Both the position numbers and the translations under genes were made by a program. The notes beneath the pieces were generated by a model, which saw nothing but the letters and a program-made list of their open reading frames with translations, was not told where the DNA came from and made no database searches. 64,000 bases of DNA from Sphingomonas sp. Leaf20 (GTDB taxonomy: Bacteria; Pseudomonadota; Alphaproteobacteria; Sphingomonadales; Sphingomonadaceae), in contig NZ_LMKN01000010.1 in NCBI RefSeq assembly GCF_001421535.1, forward strand, positions 42,361 through 106,360, written 5' to 3'. This document shows positions 1-7,974 of the stretch, piece after piece; position 1 is the first letter of the stretch, and each line of letters begins with the position of its first letter.

Positions 1-2
1 AC

Positions 3-260
3 GTGGTCGAACTGTTGGAATATTCAAACGGGCTCCAGAACGGGACGGTGCCCAGCGGCGCGGGATCGATCGGAGCGGCCCACCTGGCTCTGACCGTAAA
101 GGATATTCACGTCGCCATTGCCCGCGTCGAAGCAGCAGGATGGAAGGCGAAAGGCAATCCGCTGCCGGTCCCGGGTGGTCCACGGAAGGGAACGTTGGTG
201 GCCTACGTTTCAGGCCCCGATCATATCACGATAGAGCTTATGCAGCCGACAGCCAGTTAA
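3..260 (+). CDS. VOC (glyoxalase/bleomycin-resistance fold) family protein, C-terminal part
   Basis: The frame is open from the first bases of the window and codes for about 85 residues ending PDHITIELMQPTAS. The pattern HLALTVKDIHVAIARVEAAGW followed by a strand with a metal-ligand-like Glu (ITIELMQ) is typical of the second half of a vicinal-oxygen-chelate domain. VOC domains are usually about 120-130 residues, so the N-terminal part probably lies upstream of the window; the GTG at position 3 is unlikely to be the true start. Substrate cannot be inferred. Confidence 0.7.
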   Translation: MVELLEYSNGLQNGTVPSGAGSIGAAHLALTVKDIHVAIARVEAAGWKAKGNPLPVPGGPRKGTLVAYVSGPDHITIELMQPTAS

Positions 261-500
261 TGGGTCGGTAAAAGCTTTGCCGCCTCATCATCCTTTTGAA
301 AGCTGGCGAGGCAGCGGGCAGGGCCAAGGCTCAGCACCTTCTCTGCCGCAATCCTGAATGGATGGCAGAGATTGGGGAGCCAGAAAGAGGCCGCGAATGA
401 CCGCAAGTGGGTCTTGGCCGCCGAAACCGACGAAGGAGGTCGGGCAGAGCTCCCGAGCTCATCTATTAGCAGGACCTCTGCGTTTCCGATCCTGCGTCAG

Positions 501-1016
501 CTATCGCTGCCTTTGGCGAATAGGGTCAGAGTTTCGCGCTTGCTCGTTGATCTGAACGTTAGAACCATGCGCGATCACGAGTTCATCGGCTCGTGGGATC
601 AGAACGAGTGACATGCGATCGCGGCTTGGCGGCATCTGCTCGCCAAAGGGCGTTCTGAATGCACCAACTGCCCATCGAAGCACGGCAACCAAAGCTCCTC
701 CGGGCAGGGCGACAACGGATTCAACTGCTTCGAGTGTCAGAGGGACACCCTTGAACATGATGTCGAAGTAAGCACGGTAAGCTCGGTCGACCTGCGCCTT
801 GCCCTGCCAATGCATGCCCACGATGTTCACCCAGTGCACATCACCAGCGTACAGCTTGGCCATCGCGTCCATGTCGGAGGCGTTCCACGCATCGGCGTAT
901 CGTTCCGCCAGTCGCTGCACCTTGTCAGCCGTCGTGTTCAGCATCGCCGCCCCTGTCCCACTGCTCATTAACGGCCCTGCCGCAAGTAGCCCCAATATCG
1001 TTTGCCGCCGGTCCAT
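501..1016 (-). CDS. SnoaL/DUF4440-like exported protein (SgcJ/EcaC type)
   Basis: The 171-residue product starts MDRRQTILGLLAAG, with a twin-Arg-like RR and a hydrophobic stretch suggesting export, then a nuclear-transport-factor-2-like fold. The segment VQRLAERYADAWNASDMDAMAKLYAGDVHWVN is the classic SnoaL/SgcJ opening (helix, then 'DAWNA.D...L....DV.W'). No catalytic assignment is possible from sequence. It lies about 65 bases downstream of an AraC-type regulator in the same direction, so co-transcription is plausible. The C-terminal tail (NSDPIRQRQR) is not conserved-looking. Start chosen at ATG 1016. Confidence 0.7.
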   Translation of the reverse strand: MDRRQTILGLLAAGPLMSSGTGAAMLNTTADKVQRLAERYADAWNASDMDAMAKLYAGDVHWVNIVGMHWQGKAQVDRAYRAYFDIMFKGVPLTLEAVESVVALPGGALVAVLRWAVGAFRTPFGEQMPPSRDRMSLVLIPRADELVIAHGSNVQINEQARNSDPIRQRQR

Positions 1017-1080
1017 GTCGCGTCCTCCATAGGTGCGGGCGGTTTAGCGCTAGCGACACGGCCGCGATTGAACAAAAGCG

Positions 1081-1875
1081 TCAGCGCCCTCGTGCCCATT
1101 CTGCAAAGAAGCTGGTGGGAGGACTTCCGGCGAGGGCACGGCAATCGCGTACAAAGTGTGCCTGATCCGCATAACCGGCGTCGTGGACCAACTCCGTCCA
1201 GGTAGCACACGGCGAGCGGACCTTCGCGTCGAGTACCGCATTTAGTCGTACCGTTCGCGCAAACAGTTTGGGGGTGAGGCCGACCTGTCGCTCAAACCGA
1301 CGCGTGAACTGTCGGTCACTGAGTTCAGCCCCCCGGGCAAGCGAGCGCACGCTCAACCTTCCCCCCGCACGTTGCAACGCAGCAGCGGAAAACGCCACCG
1401 GGTCGACGGGGGATAAGCGATCAAGTTTGCTCCTCAACCAGCGCTCTGCGGCGCCGACCCGCTCATCGAAGTTGAAAGCCATCATGACTGCATCCCGCAG
1501 ATCCGTCCCGGCCGGGCCGATGACGTCGCTGATCGCGATGCCCTCGTTGACCAACGCGGTCATCGGCGTGCCGAACAGAGCATGGAATCCAGCAGGTTCA
1601 AATCGGATCGTGAATACATGGATGCTGCCGGACAGGATGAGGCGTGTGCGCCGGTAGCTCTGGGGGCCGACGATCACGACCTCGGGCGCGAATGATGCTG
1701 CGCGGTCATCGTGCGAAACCCGGTAGCGGTCCTGCAAATAAAACTCGATGAATTGATCAGGTCTCGCCGGTAAGGGTGATGTCACGGCATGCACGCCAAG
1801 CTGCGCTTGCCGCTCGGCATAGGAGCGCACGACGCCCCTGAGACTCGCATCAGCTTGGCGTTGATCGACGATCAT
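1081..1875 (-). CDS. AraC-family transcriptional regulator (DUF6597-type N domain)
   Basis: This is a 264-residue regulator. The N-terminal part (FIEFYLQDRYRV, then VVIVGPQSYRRTRLILSGSIHVFTIRFEPAGFHALFG) resembles the DUF6597/cupin-like sensor of AraC proteins. The C-terminal part from about residue 165 carries two helix-turn-helix units (LSVRSLARGAELSDRQFTRRFERQVGLTPKLFARTVRL, then ELVHDAGYADQAHFVRDCRALAGSPPTSF). The SnoaL-like gene follows directly downstream on the same strand and is the most likely local target or operon partner. Ligand unknown. Confidence 0.85.
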   Translation of the reverse strand: MIVDQRQADASLRGVVRSYAERQAQLGVHAVTSPLPARPDQFIEFYLQDRYRVSHDDRAASFAPEVVIVGPQSYRRTRLILSGSIHVFTIRFEPAGFHALFGTPMTALVNEGIAISDVIGPAGTDLRDAVMMAFNFDERVGAAERWLRSKLDRLSPVDPVAFSAAALQRAGGRLSVRSLARGAELSDRQFTRRFERQVGLTPKLFARTVRLNAVLDAKVRSPCATWTELVHDAGYADQAHFVRDCRALAGSPPTSFFAEWARGR

Positions 1876-1964
1876 GCTGCGTCATCGCGCAACCGAACCG
1901 CGCGCGCTAGCTTCATCACTGGCAGAGAGTTCATGACCGACTTCGGCACCGTGCCAACCGTATG

Positions 1965-2021
1965 AACAAGCGTCTGAAGTTGGGGAGCGGCAATCTAGCT
2001 ATGAATGGCCAGTTGTGGGTC
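1965..2021 (+). repeat. Diverged short intergenic repeat, copy A
   Basis: Copy A shares AGCGTCTGAAGTTGGG with positions 6650-6665. The similarity continues weakly to a shared TGGGTC about 35 bases on (copy B, 6646-6702). Both copies lie in non-coding DNA at the edges of the globin/GGDEF-EAL cluster. It may be a remnant of a mobile or palindromic element; function unknown. Confidence 0.4.
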
Positions 2022-2026
2022 ATTTT

Positions 2027-2497
2027 CTAACGGGTGACGACGTTCGACTTCATTACCGCAAGCTTGGCGAGGAAGGCGTTTTGGGCTGGAAACGTCACAC
2101 CCTCGTGACGCATGGCGGCCTGGAGGTTTTCAACCAGCGCATTCATGTCCTTCGCCTGGATCCCGAGATTCTTGTGCGCGGTCGCCATGTCGCGACCGGT
2201 ATAGCTACAGCCGCCGTTCAACAGGGCGCAGAACTGCTCCTTCAGCGTGCGGCGAAGGCGGATCATGTCCTGCCCCTTGAAGATGTCTCCGATCCGCGGA
2301 TCGGCCTGGCTCGCCTTCACCAGATCGTCGACGATCCGGTCGATGCCAGCCACCCCGTGAAACGCCTCAAGCATGGCAACGCCCTTGAACGGACCACCGC
2401 CGACATTGGCGTCGCTCATCGCATAGGGCGCGACCGGGTCCTCGCCCGGTGGCGTGGGTGTGGTCTGGAGGAGGACGAGCAGGGCAAGCAAGATCAT
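2027..2497 (-). CDS. Group 1 truncated hemoglobin, probably exported
   Basis: The 156-residue product begins with a hydrophobic N-terminus (MILLALLVLLQTTPTPPG) suggesting export or membrane attachment, then a 2-on-2 globin of about 120 residues. Seen features are the block FCALLNGGCSYTGRDMATAHKNLGI, which carries the proximal heme His (TAHKN) and matches group I truncated hemoglobins, and the ALVENLQAAMRHEGV helix. It lies 12 bases downstream of the DUF3034 gene, so the two are probably one operon. Roles known for the family are O2/NO binding or detoxification. A GGAG-like site precedes ATG 2497. Confidence 0.85.
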   Translation of the reverse strand: MILLALLVLLQTTPTPPGEDPVAPYAMSDANVGGGPFKGVAMLEAFHGVAGIDRIVDDLVKASQADPRIGDIFKGQDMIRLRRTLKEQFCALLNGGCSYTGRDMATAHKNLGIQAKDMNALVENLQAAMRHEGVTFPAQNAFLAKLAVMKSNVVTR

Positions 2498-2509
2498 CGA
2501 AAACGCTCC

Positions 2510-3406
2510 CTAGAAGGCCGTCTGGAGCGACAGGAAGCCGCCGCGTTGGCGCTCGGCCGTCGCGATCGATCCGAGATCGACAAGGGCCGCGGTCGCAGTC
2601 AGGTTCTTATTGATCGCATAAGCGCCATAGACGGTCTTCCAGTCATTTTCCGTGGCGAACCCGAGATTGTCGGGTTTCGACCGGTATTCGCCGCCGACGA
2701 CGAGCTGGCGCGAGATTTGATAGCCGAGCGTGCTCTCGACCTGGACGCGGCGATTCGTACCGCGATCGCCACCGAACCCGAGCAGGCCGTTCTGGTTGGC
2801 GTTGGTGTAGCGGATCGTGGTGCTGAGCAGGATGCTCTGCCGCAGCAGGAGCTTGGTGGCAGCGACGTAGAGATCGGATCCGCTGGTGTGGCGTCCGCCA
2901 ACCGCGGCGACGATCTGCGGATCGGAACTGCGCTTGTACTGCATGCCGATCGCGATCTGGGGCAGGTAGGGGCTGCCATAGACGGCATCGCCGGCGACGC
3001 GCAGCTTGGCACCGAACACGTCCTGGCTGAGCGTGTAGCCGCGGCCGATACCGAGCGTTGCACCGACGTCGCGTGTGTCGAGATTCTGTCGGGCGTAGCT
3101 CAGTTCCCACCGGTCGTGGACGCCGATGGCTGCGCCGTGGCTTTGCCAGCGGTAGTCCGGCAGTAGGATGACCGAGACATGCGCGGACCCGCCGATCCCG
3201 TCGACGGTTTCGTTGCCGGCGATCAGAGCCCAGGTGGAGATGCCGCCACCCGAACTGCCTTCGATCGTGGTGACGCCGTTGGTCAGCATCAGCTTGCCGC
3301 CGGCGCGACCCTCGCGTGCCGCGCCGGGGGTCGTCGTCATGACGGCGGTCGCCACCGCGACCTTCGCAATACATCCGGCAACAGTCGAAAGCGGAATACG
3401 AATCAT
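2510..3406 (-). CDS. DUF3034 family outer-membrane-like protein
   Basis: The 298-residue product has an N-terminal signal-like segment and then the family block GGKLMLTNGVTTIEGSSGGGISTWALIAG. The rest is amphipathic beta-strand rich (GIGRGYTLSQDVFGAKLRV, VVGGEYRSKPDNLG) and ends in an aromatic Phe (LQTAF), as outer-membrane barrels do. Function is unknown for the family. It is transcribed with the truncated hemoglobin and divergently from the cupredoxin-like/GGDEF-EAL pair (135-base gap), which suggests one functional unit. An AAGG site precedes ATG 3406. Confidence 0.8.
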   Translation of the reverse strand: MIRIPLSTVAGCIAKVAVATAVMTTTPGAAREGRAGGKLMLTNGVTTIEGSSGGGISTWALIAGNETVDGIGGSAHVSVILLPDYRWQSHGAAIGVHDRWELSYARQNLDTRDVGATLGIGRGYTLSQDVFGAKLRVAGDAVYGSPYLPQIAIGMQYKRSSDPQIVAAVGGRHTSGSDLYVAATKLLLRQSILLSTTIRYTNANQNGLLGFGGDRGTNRRVQVESTLGYQISRQLVVGGEYRSKPDNLGFATENDWKTVYGAYAINKNLTATAALVDLGSIATAERQRGGFLSLQTAF

Positions 3407-3541
3407 CCGGCCTTTCTTGGAGACTATTGGTTAATAGTCGGTCTCCCTCGCCAGGCCATCGACGCGTCGCCCGCTCGAAAAGGCATGACAGGCCGATGAC
3501 GTTTACCGGTTTGCAATTCTCCGACTGTTAGAGGCCGATGC

Positions 3542-4141
3542 ATGCACGTATCTGTCCTCCGCCTGAGTCTGATGTTCGCGGCGTCTGCGCTGCCTGTCGC
3601 TGCGCATGCCGGCCCGGTGGTGATCGATGTCCGTGGTTTCGACGGCAAGCCGCTGCCGGGCGCGGTGGTGACGATCGAGACGCCCAAGGCGCCTGGGGTG
3701 ACGGTGCGGGGGCCGTACATGATCGAGCAGCGGGACATCGCGTTTCAACCGCATGTGCTGATCGTCCCCGTCGGCGCGACGGTCGGCTTCCCCAATCGCG
3801 ATCGGGTGCGTCACCACGTCTATTCGTTTTCGAAGGCCAGGAAGTTCGACCTGAAACTCTACGGGCAGGAGGAGTCGCGCACCGTCCTGTTCGACCGTCC
3901 GGGCGTGGTCCCGCTAGGCTGCAACATTCATGATTCGATGAGCGGGTTCGTGTTCGTGACCGCCACCCCGTTTGCCGGACTGACCGACCAGGCTGGGCAT
4001 GTCAGCATTGCCGGCGTGCCCCCAGGCACAGCGACGGTCCGCGTCTGGCACCCCTCGATCCGGGCGCCCGGCAGCACTGCGTCCCAGCCGATCGATGTTG
4101 CCGCGACCGGCTTTGCCACGACCTTCGTGCTGCACCGGTGA
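3542..4141 (+). CDS. Secreted cupredoxin-like protein ('methylamine utilization protein' type)
   Basis: This 199-residue protein has a Sec signal peptide (cleavage near AAHA/GPVV, residue 23). The core includes MIEQRDIAFQPHVLIVPVGATVGFPNRDRVRHHVYSF and later PLGCNIHDSMSGFVFVTATPF. The His of HHVYS, the Cys of LGCNIHD and the downstream His and Met form the spacing of a type-1 copper site, so copper binding in the periplasm is likely. A carboxypeptidase-regulatory-like tail follows (GVPPGTATVRVWHP). The annotation 'methylamine utilization' is historical, and no methylamine genes are nearby. Its stop overlaps the start of the GGDEF-EAL gene. Confidence 0.75.
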   Translation: MHVSVLRLSLMFAASALPVAAHAGPVVIDVRGFDGKPLPGAVVTIETPKAPGVTVRGPYMIEQRDIAFQPHVLIVPVGATVGFPNRDRVRHHVYSFSKARKFDLKLYGQEESRTVLFDRPGVVPLGCNIHDSMSGFVFVTATPFAGLTDQAGHVSIAGVPPGTATVRVWHPSIRAPGSTASQPIDVAATGFATTFVLHR

Positions 4142-6480
4142 TGCCTTTACGCCCGCCGCGGTTCCGCCATCTCCGGACCAAGCTGTCGGTGCTATATGCG
4201 AGCCTGTTCGCGGTGACGCTGGTGATACTCGCGTTCGTCGCGCAGGCCATGATCTGGACGCACGCGCGCGACTCCGTGCGCCAGGAACTCATTGCCAGCG
4301 GCAGCGTCTACGATCGGATCTGGTCGCTCAGGTCGCAATCGTTGATTGCGTCCGCGAACCTGTTGTCGCGAGATTTTGGATTCCGGGCCGCGGTCGCCAG
4401 CGGCGACCGGCCGACGATCGCGTCCGCGCTCGCCAATATCAGCCAACGGGCCGAGGTCACCGCCGCGTTCGTGGTTGATCAGGACGGTCAGGTTACCGGC
4501 CCCTCAGGCGCACTTGCCTCGACGGCTGCCCGGTTCCCGTTCGCGGTGCCGGACGGCCGGCGTGACGCGGTTGTAGTGGTGGCGGGGCGGGTGTACCGAT
4601 TGATCCTCTCACCGGTCATGGCACCGACGCAGATCGGCTGGGTGGTCTTCGCAGTGCGGCTCGACGGCACCGAGATGCGCGCTCTCGAACGCTTGTCCGC
4701 GATCCCGCTGATCGCAACGATCATGCGAAGCGATGGCGCAGGGCGCTGGCACGCGGCGGACAGGTCGATCGGATCCGACTCCGCGGTCGACGATCTGGTC
4801 GACGCATCGCAATCAACCCGGACTCTTGCGACGCTCAACCTGTCAATCGGACGCGCTTTCGCGATCGCAAAGCCGCTTGCCGGACTAACGCGTCGACCGC
4901 AGGCGGCAATTCTAATCCGCTATCCGCTCAACGCCGCACTGACCCCGTACCTGCCGTTGCAGGCGGGCATCGCGCTCGCCGGATTGGCCGGGCTGATCCT
5001 CGTCGTGCTCGGCAGCAGGCGGCTGGCGAGGGGGATCGCCGGACCAATCGCCGCGCTGGACGCTGCCGCGCGAGCGCTGGAGGAGGGGGGGCGCGCCCAT
5101 ATCGTCGTGAAGGGCCGCGACGAGATCGGCAGGCTCGCCGCCAGCTTCAATCGGATGTCGGTCGGTATCGTCGAACGCGAGAACCGGATCACGCATCTCG
5201 CGTTCCACGACGTCCTCACCGGCCTGCCCAACCGGACGTATTTTCGTCAGTCGCTTGACCAGGCGATCCTTCAAGTCGGGCGGACCGGCGGGGCGATCGC
5301 GGTGCTGTGTCTTGATCTTGATCGCTTCAAGGGCGTGAACGACACGCTCGGCCATCCGGTCGGCGATGCGTTGCTGAAAGCGATCGGCGCGATGTTGAGC
5401 GAGGTCGCGCCCGACGGGCTGGTTTCGCGACTCGGCGGTGACGAATATGCGGTGATCCTGTCGGGCCAGTTCGATGCCGATCGCCCGCGCGTCCTCGCAC
5501 AGAGCATCCTCGACGTGATGCGCCAGCCGGTCGAGGCCGATGGCCACCGGATCGCGACGGCGGTCAGCATCGGCATCGCGATCGGCCCGGTCGACGGCGA
5601 GGATGCCGACGAACTCCTCAAGAATGCCGATCTCGCACTGTATCTCGCGAAAGAAGACGGTCGCGGCGTCTTCCGGTTCTTCGAACCTGCGCTCGACGCC
5701 GCGGCGCGCTGGCGTCGGCAGGTCGAACTCGACCTTCGTGAAGCGATTCAGGCGGGCCATTTCGTCCTCAACTACCAGCCTGTGTTCGACCTGAAGGCCG
5801 ACCGGATCGGCGGGTTTGAAGCGCTGGTGCGCTGGCATCACCCGGAGCGCGGCATCATTCCCCCGGCCGAATTTATTCCGATCGCCGAGGATACCGGGCT
5901 GATCATCGCGATCGGCGAATGGGTGATGCAGGAGGCCTGCCGTCAGGCGATACACTGGCCCGAGCATGTCCGCGTCGCGGTAAACGTGTCGCCGCTGCAG
6001 TTTCGCAACACCGGGTTCCAGGCGATCATTCTCCAGGCGCTCTCGCGTAGTGGGCTGGCACCCGACCGGCTCGAGATCGAGATCACAGAATCAGTCTTCC
6101 TTGACGGCGAGGGGCCGGTGATCGCGTTGCTGCACAAGCTGCGCGCGATGGGCATCCGGGTTGCGCTCGACGATTTCGGCACCGGCTATTCGTCGCTCAG
6201 CTACCTCCGCAGCTTCCCGTTCGACAAGATCAAGATCGACCGCTCGTTCATCACTAGCATCGCCAGCGATCCGAGCGCCGCGGCGATCGTCCGCGCGATC
6301 GTAGACTTGGCGACCGCGCTGCACATGGAAACGACCGCCGAGGGCGTCGAAGATATCGGGCAGCTCGACCTGCTGCGCGGCGAGGGCTGCGGTAATATCC
6401 AGGGGTTTCTATTCAGCCGACCAGTTGCGAGTTGCCGTATCGCCGGGCTGCTCGAGAATAGAACGAGCCAGGCTGCCTAA
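4141..6480 (+). CDS. Membrane-bound GGDEF-EAL protein (diguanylate cyclase/phosphodiesterase)
   Basis: The protein has about 779 residues. A TM helix near residues 15-40 leads into a periplasmic sensor of roughly 220 residues and a second TM helix (ALTPYLPLQAGIALAGLAGLILVV). Next come a HAMP linker (LARGIAGPIAALDAAAR, ending ASFNRMS), a GGDEF domain with GGDEY at residues 432-436, and an EAL domain with intact EAL (residue 560), EITES, DDFGTGYSS and AEGVE motifs. Both cyclic-di-GMP activities therefore look possible. No RxxD inhibitory site is visible before GGDEY. ATG 4141 overlaps the TGA of the cupredoxin gene, so the pair is translationally coupled and the secreted protein may feed the sensor. 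Confidence 0.9.
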   Translation: MPLRPPRFRHLRTKLSVLYASLFAVTLVILAFVAQAMIWTHARDSVRQELIASGSVYDRIWSLRSQSLIASANLLSRDFGFRAAVASGDRPTIASALANISQRAEVTAAFVVDQDGQVTGPSGALASTAARFPFAVPDGRRDAVVVVAGRVYRLILSPVMAPTQIGWVVFAVRLDGTEMRALERLSAIPLIATIMRSDGAGRWHAADRSIGSDSAVDDLVDASQSTRTLATLNLSIGRAFAIAKPLAGLTRRPQAAILIRYPLNAALTPYLPLQAGIALAGLAGLILVVLGSRRLARGIAGPIAALDAAARALEEGGRAHIVVKGRDEIGRLAASFNRMSVGIVERENRITHLAFHDVLTGLPNRTYFRQSLDQAILQVGRTGGAIAVLCLDLDRFKGVNDTLGHPVGDALLKAIGAMLSEVAPDGLVSRLGGDEYAVILSGQFDADRPRVLAQSILDVMRQPVEADGHRIATAVSIGIAIGPVDGEDADELLKNADLALYLAKEDGRGVFRFFEPALDAAARWRRQVELDLREAIQAGHFVLNYQPVFDLKADRIGGFEALVRWHHPERGIIPPAEFIPIAEDTGLIIAIGEWVMQEACRQAIHWPEHVRVAVNVSPLQFRNTGFQAIILQALSRSGLAPDRLEIEITESVFLDGEGPVIALLHKLRAMGIRVALDDFGTGYSSLSYLRSFPFDKIKIDRSFITSIASDPSAAAIVRAIVDLATALHMETTAEGVEDIGQLDLLRGEGCGNIQGFLFSRPVASCRIAGLLENRTSQAA

Positions 6481-6489
6481 CGGATGGAA

Positions 6490-6505
6490 GAGGGGGCATC
6501 CCCTC
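6490..6505 (+). terminator. Short hairpin after the GGDEF-EAL gene
   Basis: A perfect 6-bp stem GAGGGG/CCCCTC with loop GCAT starts 10 bases after the stop codon. There is no T-run, so it is a weak terminator candidate only. Confidence 0.3.
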
Positions 6506-6645
6506 AAGGCGGCGCACGACGTCTGAAGATGGCCGGATATCCAAAACCCGACTTTCACGCCAGATTACCCGGACGACGGTTTTGTCTCACTTTTTGCTCT
6601 CCGAGGCCGGCTTTGGTGGCCGATCGAGACCGTCTGGCTAAGATT

Positions 6646-6702
6646 AACGAGCGTCTGAAGTTGGGAAAGCCGGGGAGGCCTCTGAACAGCGACTTATGGG
6701 TC
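6646..6702 (+). repeat. Diverged short intergenic repeat, copy B
   Basis: This is the partner of 1965-2021; the best-conserved part is AGCGTCTGAAGTTGGG. It ends about ten bases before the left end of the IS element, in otherwise featureless DNA (6506-6711). Confidence 0.4.
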
Positions 6703-6713
6703 GTCCTTCGTTA

Positions 6714-7550
6714 GGGTCAGGACCCATTGATGTGAGAGGCGCGATCTGATTCAGGCTCCGTGAGGAGAGCGTGGATGAGCGACCTGTACTGGCTGACGGA
6801 TGAGCAGATGGCGCGTCTGCAACCGTTCTTTCCCAAGAGCCATGGCAAGCCTCGGGTCGATGATCGGCGGGTGCTCAGCGGCATCGTTTTCGTCAATCGC
6901 AACGGGCTACGCTGGTGTGATGCGCCGAAGGACTATGGGCCGCACAAGACGCACTACAATCGCTGGAAGCGGTGGGGCGAGAGGGGTGTCTTCTTGCGCA
7001 TGATGGAGGGGCTCGCGGCAGCGGAAGCCGTACCGAAAACGGTCATGATCGACGCGACCTACCTGAAGGCACACCGCACGGCATCGAGTCTGCGGGAAAA
7101 AAAAGGGGATCTCGGCCGCCTGATCGGCCGCACGAAAGGCGGCATGAACACCAGTCTGCACGCCGTCAGCGATGCGGATGGGCGGCCCTTGAGCTTCTTC
7201 ATGACCGCCGGGCAGGTCAGCGACTACACCGGCGCGGCAGCCTTGCTCGACGATCTGCCGAAAGCACAGTGGCTGCTTGGCGACCGTGGTTATGACGCCG
7301 ATTGGTTCAGGGACGCCCTGGAAGCCAAGGGCATCCAGCCATGCATCCCGGGCCGCAGATCGCGCAACGAGCCGGTCAAATACGACAAGCGCCGCTACCG
7401 GCGCCGCAGCCGCATCGAGATCATGTTCGGCTGTCTGAAGGATTGGCGCCGCGTCGCCACTCGCTACGACCGCTGCCCAACCGTCTTCTTCTCTGCCGTC
7501 GCGCTCGCGGCCACCGTCATCTTCTGGCTCTGACCAATGAGTCCTGACCC
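6714..7550 (+). mobile_element. Intact IS5-family insertion sequence (about 837 bp)
   Basis: The ends are imperfect inverted repeats: left GGGTCAGGACCCATTG (6714-6729) and right CAATGAGTCCTGACCC (7535-7550), 15 of 16 matching. The element is flanked on both sides by TA (6712-6713 and 7551-7552), consistent with a 2-bp target duplication. It carries one complete transposase gene. Two broken copies of the same element lie at 14183-14399 and 14900-14963, so it has been active in this region. Family assignment rests on the transposase and short target duplication. Confidence 0.93.
6760..7533 (+). CDS. IS5-family transposase, intact DDE
   Basis: The 257-residue transposase (possible alternative ATG at 6775) has an N-terminal DUF4096-like region (LTDEQMARLQPFFPKSHGKPRVDDRRVLSGIVFVNRNGLRW). 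It is followed by a DDE catalytic core with D98 (VMIDATYLKAH), D175 (LLGDRGYDADWF) and E220 (RRRSRIEIMFGCLKDWRRVATRYDR). All three acidic residues and the Y-(2)-R-(3)-E-(6)-K-like signature are present, so it should be active. An uninterrupted run of eight A at 7097-7104 sits between D98 and D175. In related IS such runs allow frameshifting, but here the frame is already continuous. Confidence 0.95.
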   Translation: MRRAWMSDLYWLTDEQMARLQPFFPKSHGKPRVDDRRVLSGIVFVNRNGLRWCDAPKDYGPHKTHYNRWKRWGERGVFLRMMEGLAAAEAVPKTVMIDATYLKAHRTASSLREKKGDLGRLIGRTKGGMNTSLHAVSDADGRPLSFFMTAGQVSDYTGAAALLDDLPKAQWLLGDRGYDADWFRDALEAKGIQPCIPGRRSRNEPVKYDKRRYRRRSRIEIMFGCLKDWRRVATRYDRCPTVFFSAVALAATVIFWL

Positions 7551-7681
7551 TAGCAGCGCGGCACATCGACGCACCGCATTAGCTGTCTGAGCTTGAGAAC
7601 GTCTTGGCCGGTCGCAAGCGAAACGATGATGACGAGAACTACAGGGCAGGTTCGGCGTTCGATAGAGCCGGGCAATCGATA

Positions 7682-7835
7682 AGCGCCCCGCGTGTCCGTG
7701 TGACTGAAACAGGCGGGGCGCTGAGGTACTCTACACTTGAAGCGAAAGCCTCGAGCCAGGCAGTACCGCGGCGTGGTTAAATCATGGTGAAGCACCCCGC
7801 CCGCTCCGTGTGACACCGCATATGCCGCGGGCGGG
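7682..7835. other. Pair of strong hairpins sharing a loop motif, possible structured RNA or terminators
   Basis: Hairpin 1 has a perfect 10-bp stem, AGCGCCCCGC (7682-7691) with GCGGGGCGCT (7713-7722). Hairpin 2 has a perfect 9-bp stem, CCCGCCCGC (7796-7804) with GCGGGCGGG (7827-7835). The stems differ, but both loops contain TCCGTGTGAC (7695-7704 and 7805-7814). Conserved loop with changed stem is what selected RNA structure looks like. They lie in the 420-base gap between the IS and the 3' end of the stress-protein gene. I see no gene in this gap. Confidence 0.5.
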
Positions 7836-7974
7836 ATACCGAGCCTTCGCCGTCTTGGGTAAGCGAGCTCGCTTCATGGTGTCGCTGATGCCAGCCGAGA
7901 CTACAAGACGAACGGCCTGATCCATTCCCGGATCGGGACGGTGCCGATGTCTCGCTCCCAAACAATCCAGCGCG

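Noticed and set aside
521..531. TAGGGTCAGAG resembling the IS5-family inverted repeat TAGGGTCAGGA
   Set aside because: Only ten or so bases match and nothing beyond them resembles the IS; it lies inside the end of the SnoaL-like gene, so chance similarity is likely.
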